5,582 bases of DNA from Endomicrobiia bacterium (GTDB taxonomy: Bacteria > Elusimicrobiota > Endomicrobiia > Endomicrobiales > Endomicrobiaceae), in NCBI GenBank assembly GCA_009782015.1, contig WQUP01000090.1:1-5582 (forward strand), read 5' to 3'. Each line of letters opens with the position of its first letter. The first letter of the stretch is position 1. Positions 1 through 5,508 of this stretch are shown here, piece after piece. Both the position numbers and the translations under genes were made by a program. Below the pieces are notes generated by a model, which searched no databases, was not told the DNA's origin, and was given only the letters and a program-made list of their open reading frames with translations.

Positions 1-2
1 TT

Positions 3-44
3 GACGAAAAATTATTCAAAATGCTAAGAAACTTGTCGATATAA
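3..44 (+). CDS. possible 3' end of an upstream gene
   Basis: Frame 3 is open from the window edge and reads DEKLFKMLRNLSI before a TAA at 42-44. The charged-hydrophobic pattern looks like the last helix of a protein. A repeat array starts four bases after the stop, as repeats also follow the stops of other genes in this window. Thirteen residues are too few to name a family, and an open stretch of this length can occur by chance. The other two forward frames have stops at once or by base 27. Confidence 0.3.
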   Translation, partial: DEKLFKMLRNLSI

Positions 45-47
45 GGC

Positions 48-79
48 GATGCGAGGATGCGAAGAGGCGGAGATGCGGG
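48..79. repeat. four tandem 8-base units (GATGCGAG-like)
   Basis: The stretch divides into GATGCGAG, GATGCGAA, GAGGCGGA and GATGCGGG, four degenerate 8-base units without gaps. It has the same unit length and copy number as each arm of the array at 2407-2493, but I see no mirrored second arm here. It lies just after the putative stop at 42-44. Confidence 0.6.
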
Positions 80-93
80 GTAACAGCCTCTGC

Positions 94-295
94 TGTCATT
101 GCGAGCCGCAAACGAAGTTTGCGGCGTGGCAATCTAGAAATAAAAACGGTCTTTTCTGTTAGTTTTCAAGTTTGTCAGGTTATTAATTTTTCATTGGGTG
201 TCTCTAAAAACCCCTGCATGTCATTCCGGAAGGCAGTAGTCCGGAATCTGCCTTAAAGCTTGGATTGCCGCGCCCTTGCAGTGCTCGCAATGACA
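94..295. repeat. composite palindromic repeat with 12-base inverted ends
   Basis: The ends are a perfect inverted repeat: TGTCATTGCGAG at 94-105 and CTCGCAATGACA at 284-295. A second inverted pair, GGCAATC at 128-134 and GATTGCC at 263-269, lies inside, so 94-135 and about 261-295 are divergent inverted copies of one small element. The left copy contains a hairpin with CCGCAAAC and GTTTGCGG (106-113 and 117-124) around a GAA loop. Between the copies lies another hairpin, ATTCCGGA (223-230) with TCCGGAAT (240-247), preceded by GTC. The GTCATTGCGAG...GCAATC and GTCATTCCGGA...TCCGGAATC styles are, from memory, common intergenic repeats in many bacteria. No target-site duplication is evident and there is no coding capacity, so mobility is inferred only. 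Confidence 0.7.
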
Positions 296-318
296 AAAGA
301 GATGAATTAAAACTTACT

Positions 319-409
319 TTTGTCAACTGCAAAGGATAGGGCGCTCACATCTCGCGCCCGCCGCCAGAACTGTGCGACTTATTCGTCGCACGGCGGCTGG
401 TATGACAAA
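319..409. repeat. nested inverted repeat bounded by TTTGTCA/TGACAAA
   Basis: The outer arms are TTTGTCA (319-325) and TGACAAA (403-409). Inside are two hairpins: GGGCGC (339-344) with GCGCCC (354-359), and GTGCGAC (372-378) with GTCGCAC (385-391) around a TTATTC loop. The latter is extended by CCGCC (361-365) with GGCGG (392-396) across a six-base bulge. The TGTCA/TGACA ends resemble those of the elements at 94-295 and 3934-4003. It sits upstream of tyrS and encodes nothing credible. Confidence 0.5.
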
Positions 410-415
410 CTTTAA

Positions 416-433
416 GGGTTTTTAGGTAAACCC
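416..433 (+). other. small hairpin in the tyrS leader region
   Basis: GGGTTT (416-421) and AAACCC (428-433) form a perfect 6-base stem with a 6-base loop, ending 38 bases before the tyrS start. No U-run follows, so it is not an intrinsic terminator, and the conserved T-box sequence is absent. It could be a weak leader structure or chance. A TACAAT at 437-442 could be a -10 element but lacks a good -35 partner. Confidence 0.25.
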
Positions 434-471
434 CATTACAATTACGACAAAATGATAAAAGGATATATTTG

Positions 472-1629
472 ATGAAAGACGCGATTGAAAAAATAACCAG
501 AGGGATAAACGAAATAATCTCGCTCGGAGAGCTTGAAAAAAAGCTTGCTTCAGGCAAAAAACTCAGGGTGAAGCTCGGAGTGGATCCCACTGCGCCGGAT
601 TTGCATCTGGGGCATACGGTCATAATTAACAAATTGAAAACTTTTCAGGATCTCGGACATCAGGTTGTGTTTCTTATAGGCGATTTTACGGCAAGGATCG
701 GCGATCCGTCCGGAAGATCAGAGACGCGGCCTATGATGACTGACGAGCAGATCAATAAAAATATCAAAACTTATACGGCGCAGGTATTTAAAATTCTCGA
801 CGAGAGCAAAACAGAAGTCGTCTATAACAGCAAATGGCTCGGTGCGCTCGGGATAACGGGGCTGCTCGGCCTTGCTTCGCGCAGCACCGTGGCGCAAATG
901 CTTGTCAGGGACGATTTCGAAAAAAGATACAAAGAAGACAGGCCTATAAGCATAGTGGAATTTATGTATCCGTTACTGCAGGCTTACGATTCCGTTGAAC
1001 TTAAAGCCGACGTAGAACTCGGGGGAAACGACCAGAAATTCAATCTTCTTCTAGGAAGGGATATGCAGAGGGATTTCGGCCAGGAAGCCCAGATAGTGAT
1101 CACAATGCCGTTGCTTGAAGGGACCGACGGCGTAAAAAAGATGTCCAAGTCGTACAACAATTATATAGCTTTGAACGACGCTCCCAAAGACATGTTCGGC
1201 AAAATAATGTCTGTTTCCGACGAGCTTATGTACAAATACTACGAACTTTTGACGCAGGCTGATTTAAAATCCGTTAAAGCCATGCATCCCAAAGAAGCCA
1301 AAGTCGCTTTAGCCTCGGAACTTACGGAAAGATACTGGGGAAAAGACGAGGCGGCGAAAGCAAAAGAAGAGTTTGACAAAGTTTTTGCGAAAAAAGATCT
1401 GCCGGATGAAATCGAAGAGTTTAAAATGACGGCGCCGGCAATGAAGCTTTCCGACCTGCTTATGCAGGCGGCTTTGGTCTCAAGCAAGAATGAAGCAAGA
1501 AGGCTTATCGAGCAGGGCGGCGTTAAGATAGATTCGCAAAAGGCGGAAAGCGATTGTGAAATAAAACCCGCTGCGCCTTTCGTTATTCAGGCAGGCAAGA
1601 GAAAGTTTAAGAAAATTATTCCTATGTAA
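472..1629 (+). CDS. tyrS: tyrosyl-tRNA synthetase, KMSKS-type
   Basis: This cytoplasmic class I aminoacyl-tRNA synthetase joins tyrosine to tRNA-Tyr using ATP. The 385-residue protein has the signature HLGH at 45-48 within [11 protein letters not shown], the tyrosine-site region YPLLQAYD with QAYD at 170-173, and a KMSKS loop at 223-227. A C-terminal S4-like RNA-binding domain spans about 324-385 (MKLSDLL...[13 protein letters not shown]). The canonical KMSKS, rather than the KFGKT seen in E. coli TyrS, places it with the type 2 / TyrZ-like group, and the length is close to normal for that group. I chose ATG at 472, with AAAGGA about eight bases upstream, over the adjacent TTG at 469. No catalytic residue appears missing. 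The gene is flanked on both sides by palindromic repeats and is probably its own transcription unit. Confidence 0.96.
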   Translation: MKDAIEKITRGINEIISLGELEKKLASGKKLRVKLGVDPTAPDLHLGHTVIINKLKTFQDLGHQVVFLIGDFTARIGDPSGRSETRPMMTDEQINKNIKTYTAQVFKILDESKTEVVYNSKWLGALGITGLLGLASRSTVAQMLVRDDFEKRYKEDRPISIVEFMYPLLQAYDSVELKADVELGGNDQKFNLLLGRDMQRDFGQEAQIVITMPLLEGTDGVKKMSKSYNNYIALNDAPKDMFGKIMSVSDELMYKYYELLTQADLKSVKAMHPKEAKVALASELTERYWGKDEAAKAKEEFDKVFAKKDLPDEIEEFKMTAPAMKLSDLLMQAALVSSKNEARRLIEQGGVKIDSQKAESDCEIKPAAPFVIQAGKRKFKKIIPM

Positions 1630-1642
1630 TATTTGATTTTTA

Positions 1643-1763
1643 CCTTCTCCCCTTGCGGGAGAAGGACTTGCGAAGCAAGAGGATGAGGGGTATGTTGCAC
1701 TTTTGCTTTCGTCATACCCCTCACCCGGCACTTCGTGCCACCCTCTCCCGCAAGGGGCGAGGG
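1643..1763. repeat. 121-base GC-rich inverted repeat between tyrS and lpoB
   Basis: The left half mirrors the right half. CCTTCTCCCCTTGCGGGAG (from 1643) matches the reverse complement of the segment ending at 1763, and GGATGAGGGGTATG (1681-1694) mirrors CATACCCCTCACCC (1713-1726). The central loop is about 18 bases. Each half also has its own small hairpin: CTTGC-GAA-GCAAG (1667-1679) and GGCAC-TTC-GTGCC (1727-1739). The motif style (CCCTCTCCC...GGGGAGAGGG with GTGAGGGG) resembles widespread bacterial intergenic repeats. It begins 13 bases after the tyrS stop and might reduce read-through into lpoB, but no U-run is present. Confidence 0.8.
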
Positions 1764-1796
1764 AACGACAATATGCTTGTGTAAAACGGAGGAAAA

Positions 1797-2399
1797 ATGA
1801 AGAAATTTGCATTTTATTTTACGGCAGTTTGTATGGCGGCGTTGCTTTTTGCTTGTTCCGGCCCGCAGGTGACGAGAGTTGATCCGGAAACCGAAATCGA
1901 TTTCAGCGGATACTGGAACGACACCGACTCGCAGCAGGTATCAAAAGAGATGATTGACGAATCGCTCAACATGTCATGGGTGGACAATTACCAGAAAGAG
2001 ACCGGCAGAAAGCCCAGGGTAATCGTAGGGCAGGTGCTCAATAAAACCGAAGAGCACATAACCACCGAAACATTCGTGAAAGATCTTGAAAAAGCGCTTA
2101 TCGATTCCGGCAAGGTAGTTTTTGTCGCTTCAAGCGAACAGCGCGGCGAGATAAGAGACGAGAGAGCGGATCAGGCGCAAAACGCAAGACCCGATACCGT
2201 AAAAAAGCAAGGACAGGAAACCGGCGCGGATTTTATGCTCAAAGGCCAGATAAACACGATAATGGACGGCAAAAAAGGCGCGGAGCTCAAATACTATCAG
2301 GTTGAACTCGAGCTGATAAACATAGAGACGAACGAAAAAACGTGGATGGGCCAGAAAAAGATAAAGAAAGTCATCGCGAACAAAAAATATAAAGTTTAA
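1797..2399 (+). CDS. lpoB: LpoB-family lipoprotein (penicillin-binding protein activator-like)
   Basis: A predicted outer-membrane lipoprotein of 200 residues, close to the usual LpoB length. Residues 1-19 form a lipoprotein signal peptide with lipobox LFAC, so Cys20 is the expected lipidated residue. The mature part has the family blocks: VTRVDPETEIDFSGYWNDTDSQ (about 25-46), RVIVGQVLNKTEEHI (from 74), ETFVKDLEKALIDSGKV, GADFMLKGQI, and the C-terminal YYQVELELINIETNEKTW (Trp183) followed by GQKKIKK. In E. coli, LpoB stimulates peptidoglycan synthase PBP1b. Outside enterobacteria the partner is not established, so the molecular role here is inferred from family membership. GGAGG at 1788-1792 supports the ATG at 1797. 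It is the first gene of a three-gene envelope cluster; a repeat array separates it from the next gene. Confidence 0.86.
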   Translation: MKKFAFYFTAVCMAALLFACSGPQVTRVDPETEIDFSGYWNDTDSQQVSKEMIDESLNMSWVDNYQKETGRKPRVIVGQVLNKTEEHITTETFVKDLEKALIDSGKVVFVASSEQRGEIRDERADQAQNARPDTVKKQGQETGADFMLKGQINTIMDGKKGAELKYYQVELELINIETNEKTWMGQKKIKKVIANKKYKV

Positions 2400-2406
2400 A
2401 CAGCAG

Positions 2407-2493
2407 AAGCTGGGAAGCTGAGATGTTGGGAAGTTGGGCAAAGACAAAGACTTTGTCGTTGCTCAGCTTCTCAGCTTCCCAGCTTCTCAACTT
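2407..2493. repeat. inverted array: four 8-base units, hairpin, four mirrored units
   Basis: The left arm is AAGCTGGG, AAGCTGAG, ATGTTGGG, AAGTTGGG (2407-2438). The right arm is CTCAGCTT, CTCAGCTT, CCCAGCTT, CTCAACTT (2462-2493), the reverse complement of the same AAGYTGRG unit. The centre carries GACAAAG-A-CTTTGTC (2443-2457). The arms are long enough for a nearly continuous stem. The array begins eight bases after the lpoB-family stop and ends 15 bases before the next gene. A TTG inside it (2434) extends the downstream frame artificially. Confidence 0.9.
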
Positions 2494-2508
2494 CTAAATG
2501 GCGGCCTC

Positions 2509-3906
2509 ATGCGGATATCCTTATTATCGTTTTTAACTGCGATTATGCTGTTTTGCGGATGCGCTTCTAATATGACGGGTTACTACACGGATCTGCGTAT
2601 AAAGATGGATGCCGGAGACTACAAAAGCGCCGCGAAGTTTGTCGAGGATTCCAAGGGCAAGTACGGAAAGAAAAACGTTCTTTTATTTTATCTGGATGCG
2701 GGTTTTCTCAACCACCTTGCGCAGAATTACATGAAAAGCGCGGATTATTTTGAAAGCGCCAAAAGAAAGTTTGAGGAATACTACCAAAAAAGCATCACCG
2801 CCGGCGCGGCATCCATGATTTACAACGACATGTCCATGGCGTATTACGGGCAAAACTTTGAAAGGGTTCACATAGGCATATTCGAAGCTCTCGACTACAT
2901 ACTCGCCGGACAGGACAATGAAGCCGCCGTGGAAGCAAGGCAGTCCAACACTCTTTTCAGGCGTTTCGCAGTAGAAAACAGCAATAAAAATTTTTATAAA
3001 GACGACGCATTCATAAGATATTTTATGGGGCTCGTATATGAAAACGCGGGTTATGTAAACGATGCGTACGTTTCTTATGCCAGAGCTATAGATCTCTACA
3101 GAACCGGAATAGTTCCTCTTGCCGTTCCGCAGGATTTGATAGATTCTGCCTATAGCGCGGCTTTATATCTTGGGATGAACGACAGGGCCGGCGAAATAAA
3201 AAGCCGGTATCCGTCGGCGCAAAGAAAAATTATGCCGGACGGTTATGGCGAGCTGATAATAATAAATTATAACGGCTTCATGCCTAAAAAAATCGACAAT
3301 GTGCTTGAGTTTGCTCTTTTCGACATTTGGCCTTACATAAACCAGGTTCAAATCGATGACGACAAAGAGCGGCGGGATTTTGAGAAGGCGCGTTCGGTCA
3401 CAATTTCGGCTTTTGCAAGCGATTATGTGAAAGTCTCTTTTCCTAAGTATGAGAAGATTCCAAGCCGTATATATTCGTTCGGCGCAGCTTACGCAGGCGG
3501 CTACGCGCAAGGCTATACAGTTCAGGATTTGGGAACTCTGGCGCAAAAGAATCTCGAAGCGGAAGTAGGCAAAATTTACGCCAAGACTCTCGCCAGAGCC
3601 GCGGTCAAGTATGCCATAGGAAAAAGCGTTTCCAAGGCTGTCAGCGATAAAACAAATTCCGGCTGGGGACTTCTGACGCAGATAGCATTCAACGTATATA
3701 ACTCTCTCTCTGAGACGGCCGACAAACGCGCCTGGAACACTCTTCCCGAGACGATACAGATGTCAAGAATGTATCTCCCGGAAGGCATAAATGAAATTTC
3801 TGTTGAATTTAAAGACGCCGCGGGAAATGTTATGAAAACCGAAAACATTGAAGTGGAAATAAAAAAAGGCGGCAGAACTTTTGCAGTCTTGAGGAGCGCG
3901 ATGTGA
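2509..3906 (+). CDS. COG3014-like helical-repeat lipoprotein
   Basis: A predicted envelope lipoprotein of 465 residues and unknown biochemical role. The N-terminus has a hydrophobic segment and a cysteine site (LFCGCAS); Cys18 after Gly17 is the likely lipidated residue, with Cys16 an alternative. Residues about 20-200 are amphipathic helices of TPR-like character (GDYKSAAKF, QNYMKSADYFESAKRKF, and a clear repeat from about 165, DAFIRYFMGLVYENAG...YARAID). The C-terminal part looks mixed and includes the DKRAWNTLPETIQMSRMYLPEG block from residue 405, which I associate with the COG3014 family. Start choice: the frame opens upstream at TTG 2434, but that lies inside the repeat array, and only ATG 2509 gives a normal signal peptide. 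The ribosome-binding site there is poor. The 3' end overlaps the next gene by four bases, suggesting coupled translation. The helical repeats suggest a scaffold for protein contacts. Confidence 0.75.
   Translation: MRISLLSFLTAIMLFCGCASNMTGYYTDLRIKMDAGDYKSAAKFVEDSKGKYGKKNVLLFYLDAGFLNHLAQNYMKSADYFESAKRKFEEYYQKSITAGAASMIYNDMSMAYYGQNFERVHIGIFEALDYILAGQDNEAAVEARQSNTLFRRFAVENSNKNFYKDDAFIRYFMGLVYENAGYVNDAYVSYARAIDLYRTGIVPLAVPQDLIDSAYSAALYLGMNDRAGEIKSRYPSAQRKIMPDGYGELIIINYNGFMPKKIDNVLEFALFDIWPYINQVQIDDDKERRDFEKARSVTISAFASDYVKVSFPKYEKIPSRIYSFGAAYAGGYAQGYTVQDLGTLAQKNLEAEVGKIYAKTLARAAVKYAIGKSVSKAVSDKTNSGWGLLTQIAFNVYNSLSETADKRAWNTLPETIQMSRMYLPEGINEISVEFKDAAGNVMKTENIEVEIKKGGRTFAVLRSAM
3891..3896 (+). promoter_or_regulatory. 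ribosome-binding site for the GTG start at 3903
   Basis: GAGGAG lies six bases upstream of GTG 3903, inside the end of the preceding gene. The GTG overlaps the preceding TGA as GTGA, a standard translational-coupling arrangement. Later in-frame ATGs at 3921 and 3996 have no comparable site, so this decides the start. Confidence 0.7.
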
Positions 3907-4955
3907 TCAAAAAAATAATCATGAAGCTATTTAGTTGTCATCCTGCGCATGGCCGCAGGATCTATAAATTCATAGATTCTGCGACTAGGCGCCGAATGAC
4001 AACCGGCGCCTCGCAGCTTGCTGCGGGTAAGTTCATTATTGCTTTAGTTTTATTTATTTTCCCCGTGGTGTCTTTTGCCCAGCAGCCGAAGTGGGTCAAA
4101 AGCGAGCATGACGTCTATTATCCGCAAGCTACTTTTCTAACAGCCGTCGGGAAAGGGCAAACGCTGAAAGACGCCGAAGCAGATTCGAAAAAGCTTATAG
4201 TAAGCAGATTTGCCGACAAACTCGCAGAAAACGGCATTGACGGAAAAACTGCCGAAGGAGCCGAAACCCTGCTTTTGAAACCTTATAAAACCGCCTACAC
4301 TCATAAAGACGGCGGCAGCTATTATGTTTTCGGAGCCGTCGATAAAAATCTCGTAGCGATGGACTGTAAAGACCAAATATCAGTTATTGAAGGCCGCATT
4401 CACGATAAAATAGATATTTTGGATACTTCTAATGCGAAGCCGACCGGCAAGATAAAGCAGATAGACGAGATACTTCTTCTTTATTCGCAGGAGAGTTTTT
4501 TAAATATGCTTGCGGGTTTCCTCAGAGACAGCCGCATTACGAGCGAAGTAAGCAGTTTTGAAAGGGACAGTCTTGCGGATCTTAAAAAAGAACTGTACAA
4601 AAACGTGAACTTTGTCTTAAGAAACAAGAATTTCAACGACGCCAAAGTGCAGGCATTCTGCTCGGAAAACGGGATAGCAGTTCTTTCTTCGGCGCCGGCA
4701 GAACACTCCGGCGAAAAGTCATACGCTTACATAGATACAAAAATCCAACTTTCCACAGCCGGCTCAGGCAAATATTCCTGGACTGCAGAGGTTATTGTTA
4801 CTGACGGCAAAGACGACGGCACAGCGCTCTATTCCGATAAGTCTTCCGGCGAAGAAAGTTCCCCTGTTGAAACCGCCGCCAAAGAAAAAGCAAGACTTTT
4901 TGCGGAAGAAGCGTTAAACGACATGATAATAAAATTTCTCAAAACTACGCTGTAA
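3903..4955 (+). CDS. LPP20-like secreted protein with an expanded signal peptide
   Basis: A 350-residue exported protein. The hydrophobic signal core is at about 43-58 and a signal peptidase I-type site SFA|QQ follows residue 59. There is no lipobox, so it is probably periplasmic rather than lipidated. The mature N-terminus has the pattern of the LPP20 family: Trp64, YYP at 72-74, AVGKG at 81-85, then a run of charged helix (LKDAEADSKKLIVSRFADKL) to about 150. The second half is not recognised. The region before the hydrophobic core is unusually long (about 42 residues). Residues 9-42 appear to be translated from a palindromic element; removing it would leave an ordinary signal peptide with N-terminal lysines. 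GTG 3903 is supported by a good ribosome-binding site and a 4-base overlap with the upstream gene. ATG 3996 (residue 32) would give a shorter signal peptide and is the main alternative. The function is unknown. Confidence 0.72.
   Translation: MIKKIIMKLFSCHPAHGRRIYKFIDSATRRRMTTGASQLAAGKFIIALVLFIFPVVSFAQQPKWVKSEHDVYYPQATFLTAVGKGQTLKDAEADSKKLIVSRFADKLAENGIDGKTAEGAETLLLKPYKTAYTHKDGGSYYVFGAVDKNLVAMDCKDQISVIEGRIHDKIDILDTSNAKPTGKIKQIDEILLLYSQESFLNMLAGFLRDSRITSEVSSFERDSLADLKKELYKNVNFVLRNKNFNDAKVQAFCSENGIAVLSSAPAEHSGEKSYAYIDTKIQLSTAGSGKYSWTAEVIVTDGKDDGTALYSDKSSGEESSPVETAAKEKARLFAEEALNDMIIKFLKTTL
3927..4028. mobile_element. palindromic element in frame within the signal-peptide coding region
   Basis: The outer arms are GTTGTCAT (3934-3941) and ATGACAAC (3996-4003). 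Inside are hairpins TCCTGCG/CGCAGGA (3941-3947 and 3954-3960) and ATCTAT/ATAGAT (3960-3965 and 3972-3977). Downstream are two GGCGCC sites (3988-3993, 4005-4010) and CGCAGC-TT-GCTGCG (4012-4025). The flanks read AAG at 3924-3926 and AAG at 4029-4031, 105 bases apart, so removal of 102 bases between them would keep the frame. The TGTCAT/ATGACA ends match the style of the intergenic repeats at 94-295. The boundaries are my estimate; no transposase is encoded. This resembles the concept of Rickettsia palindromic elements inserted in genes, without a claim of homology. Confidence 0.6.
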
Positions 4956-4973
4956 TTCGACGCAGCAACGATA

Positions 4974-5120
4974 GTTTTAACGGCAGTGTGGAGTTTGGAG
5001 TGTGAAGAGTGGAGTTAACGTGTTTTCGCGAAGCGAAAACCTAAAATAAGTTTCGGCAGCAATGCTGCCGAAACACAACAACTTCACACTACACACTCCA
5101 AACTCCACTCTGCAGTTAAC
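4974..5120. repeat. two-armed repeat of 7-base units around two perfect hairpins
   Basis: The left arm has TGGAGTT, TGGAGTG, TGAAGAG, TGGAGTT (4989-5016). The right arm has AACTTCA, CACTACA, CACTCCA, AACTCCA (5080-5107) plus a degenerate CTCTGCA, the mirrored form of the same unit. The outer ends are GTTTTAAC (4974-4981) and GTTAAC (5115-5120). The centre holds GTTTTCGC-GAA-GCGAAAAC (5022-5040) and an 11-base perfect stem with an AAT loop (5050-5074). It lies between the LPP20-like gene and the MNT promoter. No U-run follows either hairpin, so a classical intrinsic terminator is not supported, although the fold could still impede transcription. Confidence 0.9.
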
Positions 5121-5137
5121 TGTCTCTAAACGGTATA

Positions 5138-5166
5138 TTTACATGCTTTTTTGTTTATAGTACAAT
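5138..5166 (+). promoter_or_regulatory. sigma70-type promoter of the MNT-HEPN pair
   Basis: TTTACA (5138-5143) and TACAAT (5161-5166) are separated by 17 bases, close to the sigma70 consensus in sequence and spacing. Transcription would start near 5172-5175, leaving a leader of about 15 bases that carries the AAAAGGG ribosome-binding site. The surrounding sequence is A+T-rich. Confidence 0.6.
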
Positions 5167-5187
5167 ACTGTTGCCAAAAGGGTATTT

Positions 5188-5508
5188 ATGAATAAAAAAA
5201 TAAACCAAATGGTGTTAGAATTAAGAAAAGCCTTAAAAAACTCGTTAGAGGATTTTGAGGGTCTGTATCTTTATGGCTCGCATGTAAAAGGCAATGCTAA
5301 AGATGACAGCGATGTCGATGTTGTTGTGATTTTAGACCGCGCCGGCGATAGAAATGTAAGAGGCATTATTTGGGATATAGTGTCTTTTTTAGACTATAAA
5401 TATGATTTAGTTTTTGATTTACACCCAATGACAAGAGAAGAGCTGGAACGCAATCCCGTATTTTACGATGAAGTTGTAAACAAAGGGATATTCTATGACG
5501 CGGCATAA
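5188..5508 (+). CDS. MNT-type nucleotidyltransferase (MntA-like antitoxin candidate)
   Basis: A 106-residue minimal nucleotidyltransferase. The polymerase-beta-like signature GSX10DXD is complete: Gly30-Ser31 and Asp42-Val-Asp44 (LYLYGSHVKGNAKDDSDVDVVV). A later acidic strand, YDLVFDLHP, may supply the third metal ligand. The length is typical of stand-alone MNT proteins. In the studied MntA/HepT systems such a protein AMPylates and neutralises a HEPN ribonuclease; that role here is inferred from the motif and from the HEPN-like gene that follows. AAAAGGG at 5176-5182 supports ATG 5188. The next gene starts inside this one, a 14-base overlap. The gene is A+T-richer than its left neighbours (hand-counted lines have 21-23 G+C per 60, against 28), consistent with acquisition by transfer. 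A housekeeping nucleotidyltransferase is unlikely given the size. Confidence 0.85.
   Translation: MNKKINQMVLELRKALKNSLEDFEGLYLYGSHVKGNAKDDSDVDVVVILDRAGDRNVRGIIWDIVSFLDYKYDLVFDLHPMTREELERNPVFYDEVVNKGIFYDAA

Noticed and set aside
410..471. T-box riboswitch upstream of tyrS
   Set aside because: TyrS genes often have T-boxes in Firmicutes, but the conserved T-box sequence, specifier stem and terminator are not present, and the hairpin at 416-433 is very small.
345..632. Minus-strand frame of 95 codons over the tyrS start
   Set aside because: It runs through the 339-396 hairpins and antisense to the well-supported start of tyrS, and its translation is low-complexity Ser/Phe/Ile without a recognisable domain.
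1480..1812. Minus-strand frame of 110 codons over the tyrS-lpoB gap
   Set aside because: It is antisense to the end of tyrS and consists largely of translated palindrome; no ribosome-binding site or domain is visible.
2434..2508. N-terminal extension of the COG3014-like gene from TTG 2434
   Set aside because: The start lies inside the 8-base array and the extra 25 residues would bury the lipoprotein signal peptide.
5050..5080. Intrinsic terminator after the LPP20-like gene
   Set aside because: The 11-base stem is strong, but ACAACAAC follows instead of a U-run, and the opposite strand also lacks one.
48..5120. CRISPR array
   Set aside because: The repeats are 7-8-base tandem units or palindromes without regularly spaced unique spacers, and no cas gene is present.
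199..5130. Identical 10-mer TGTCTCTAAA at 199-208 and 5121-5130
   Set aside because: The match does not extend on either side beyond the 10-mer and one such repeat in 5.6 kb is weak evidence; kept only as a note.
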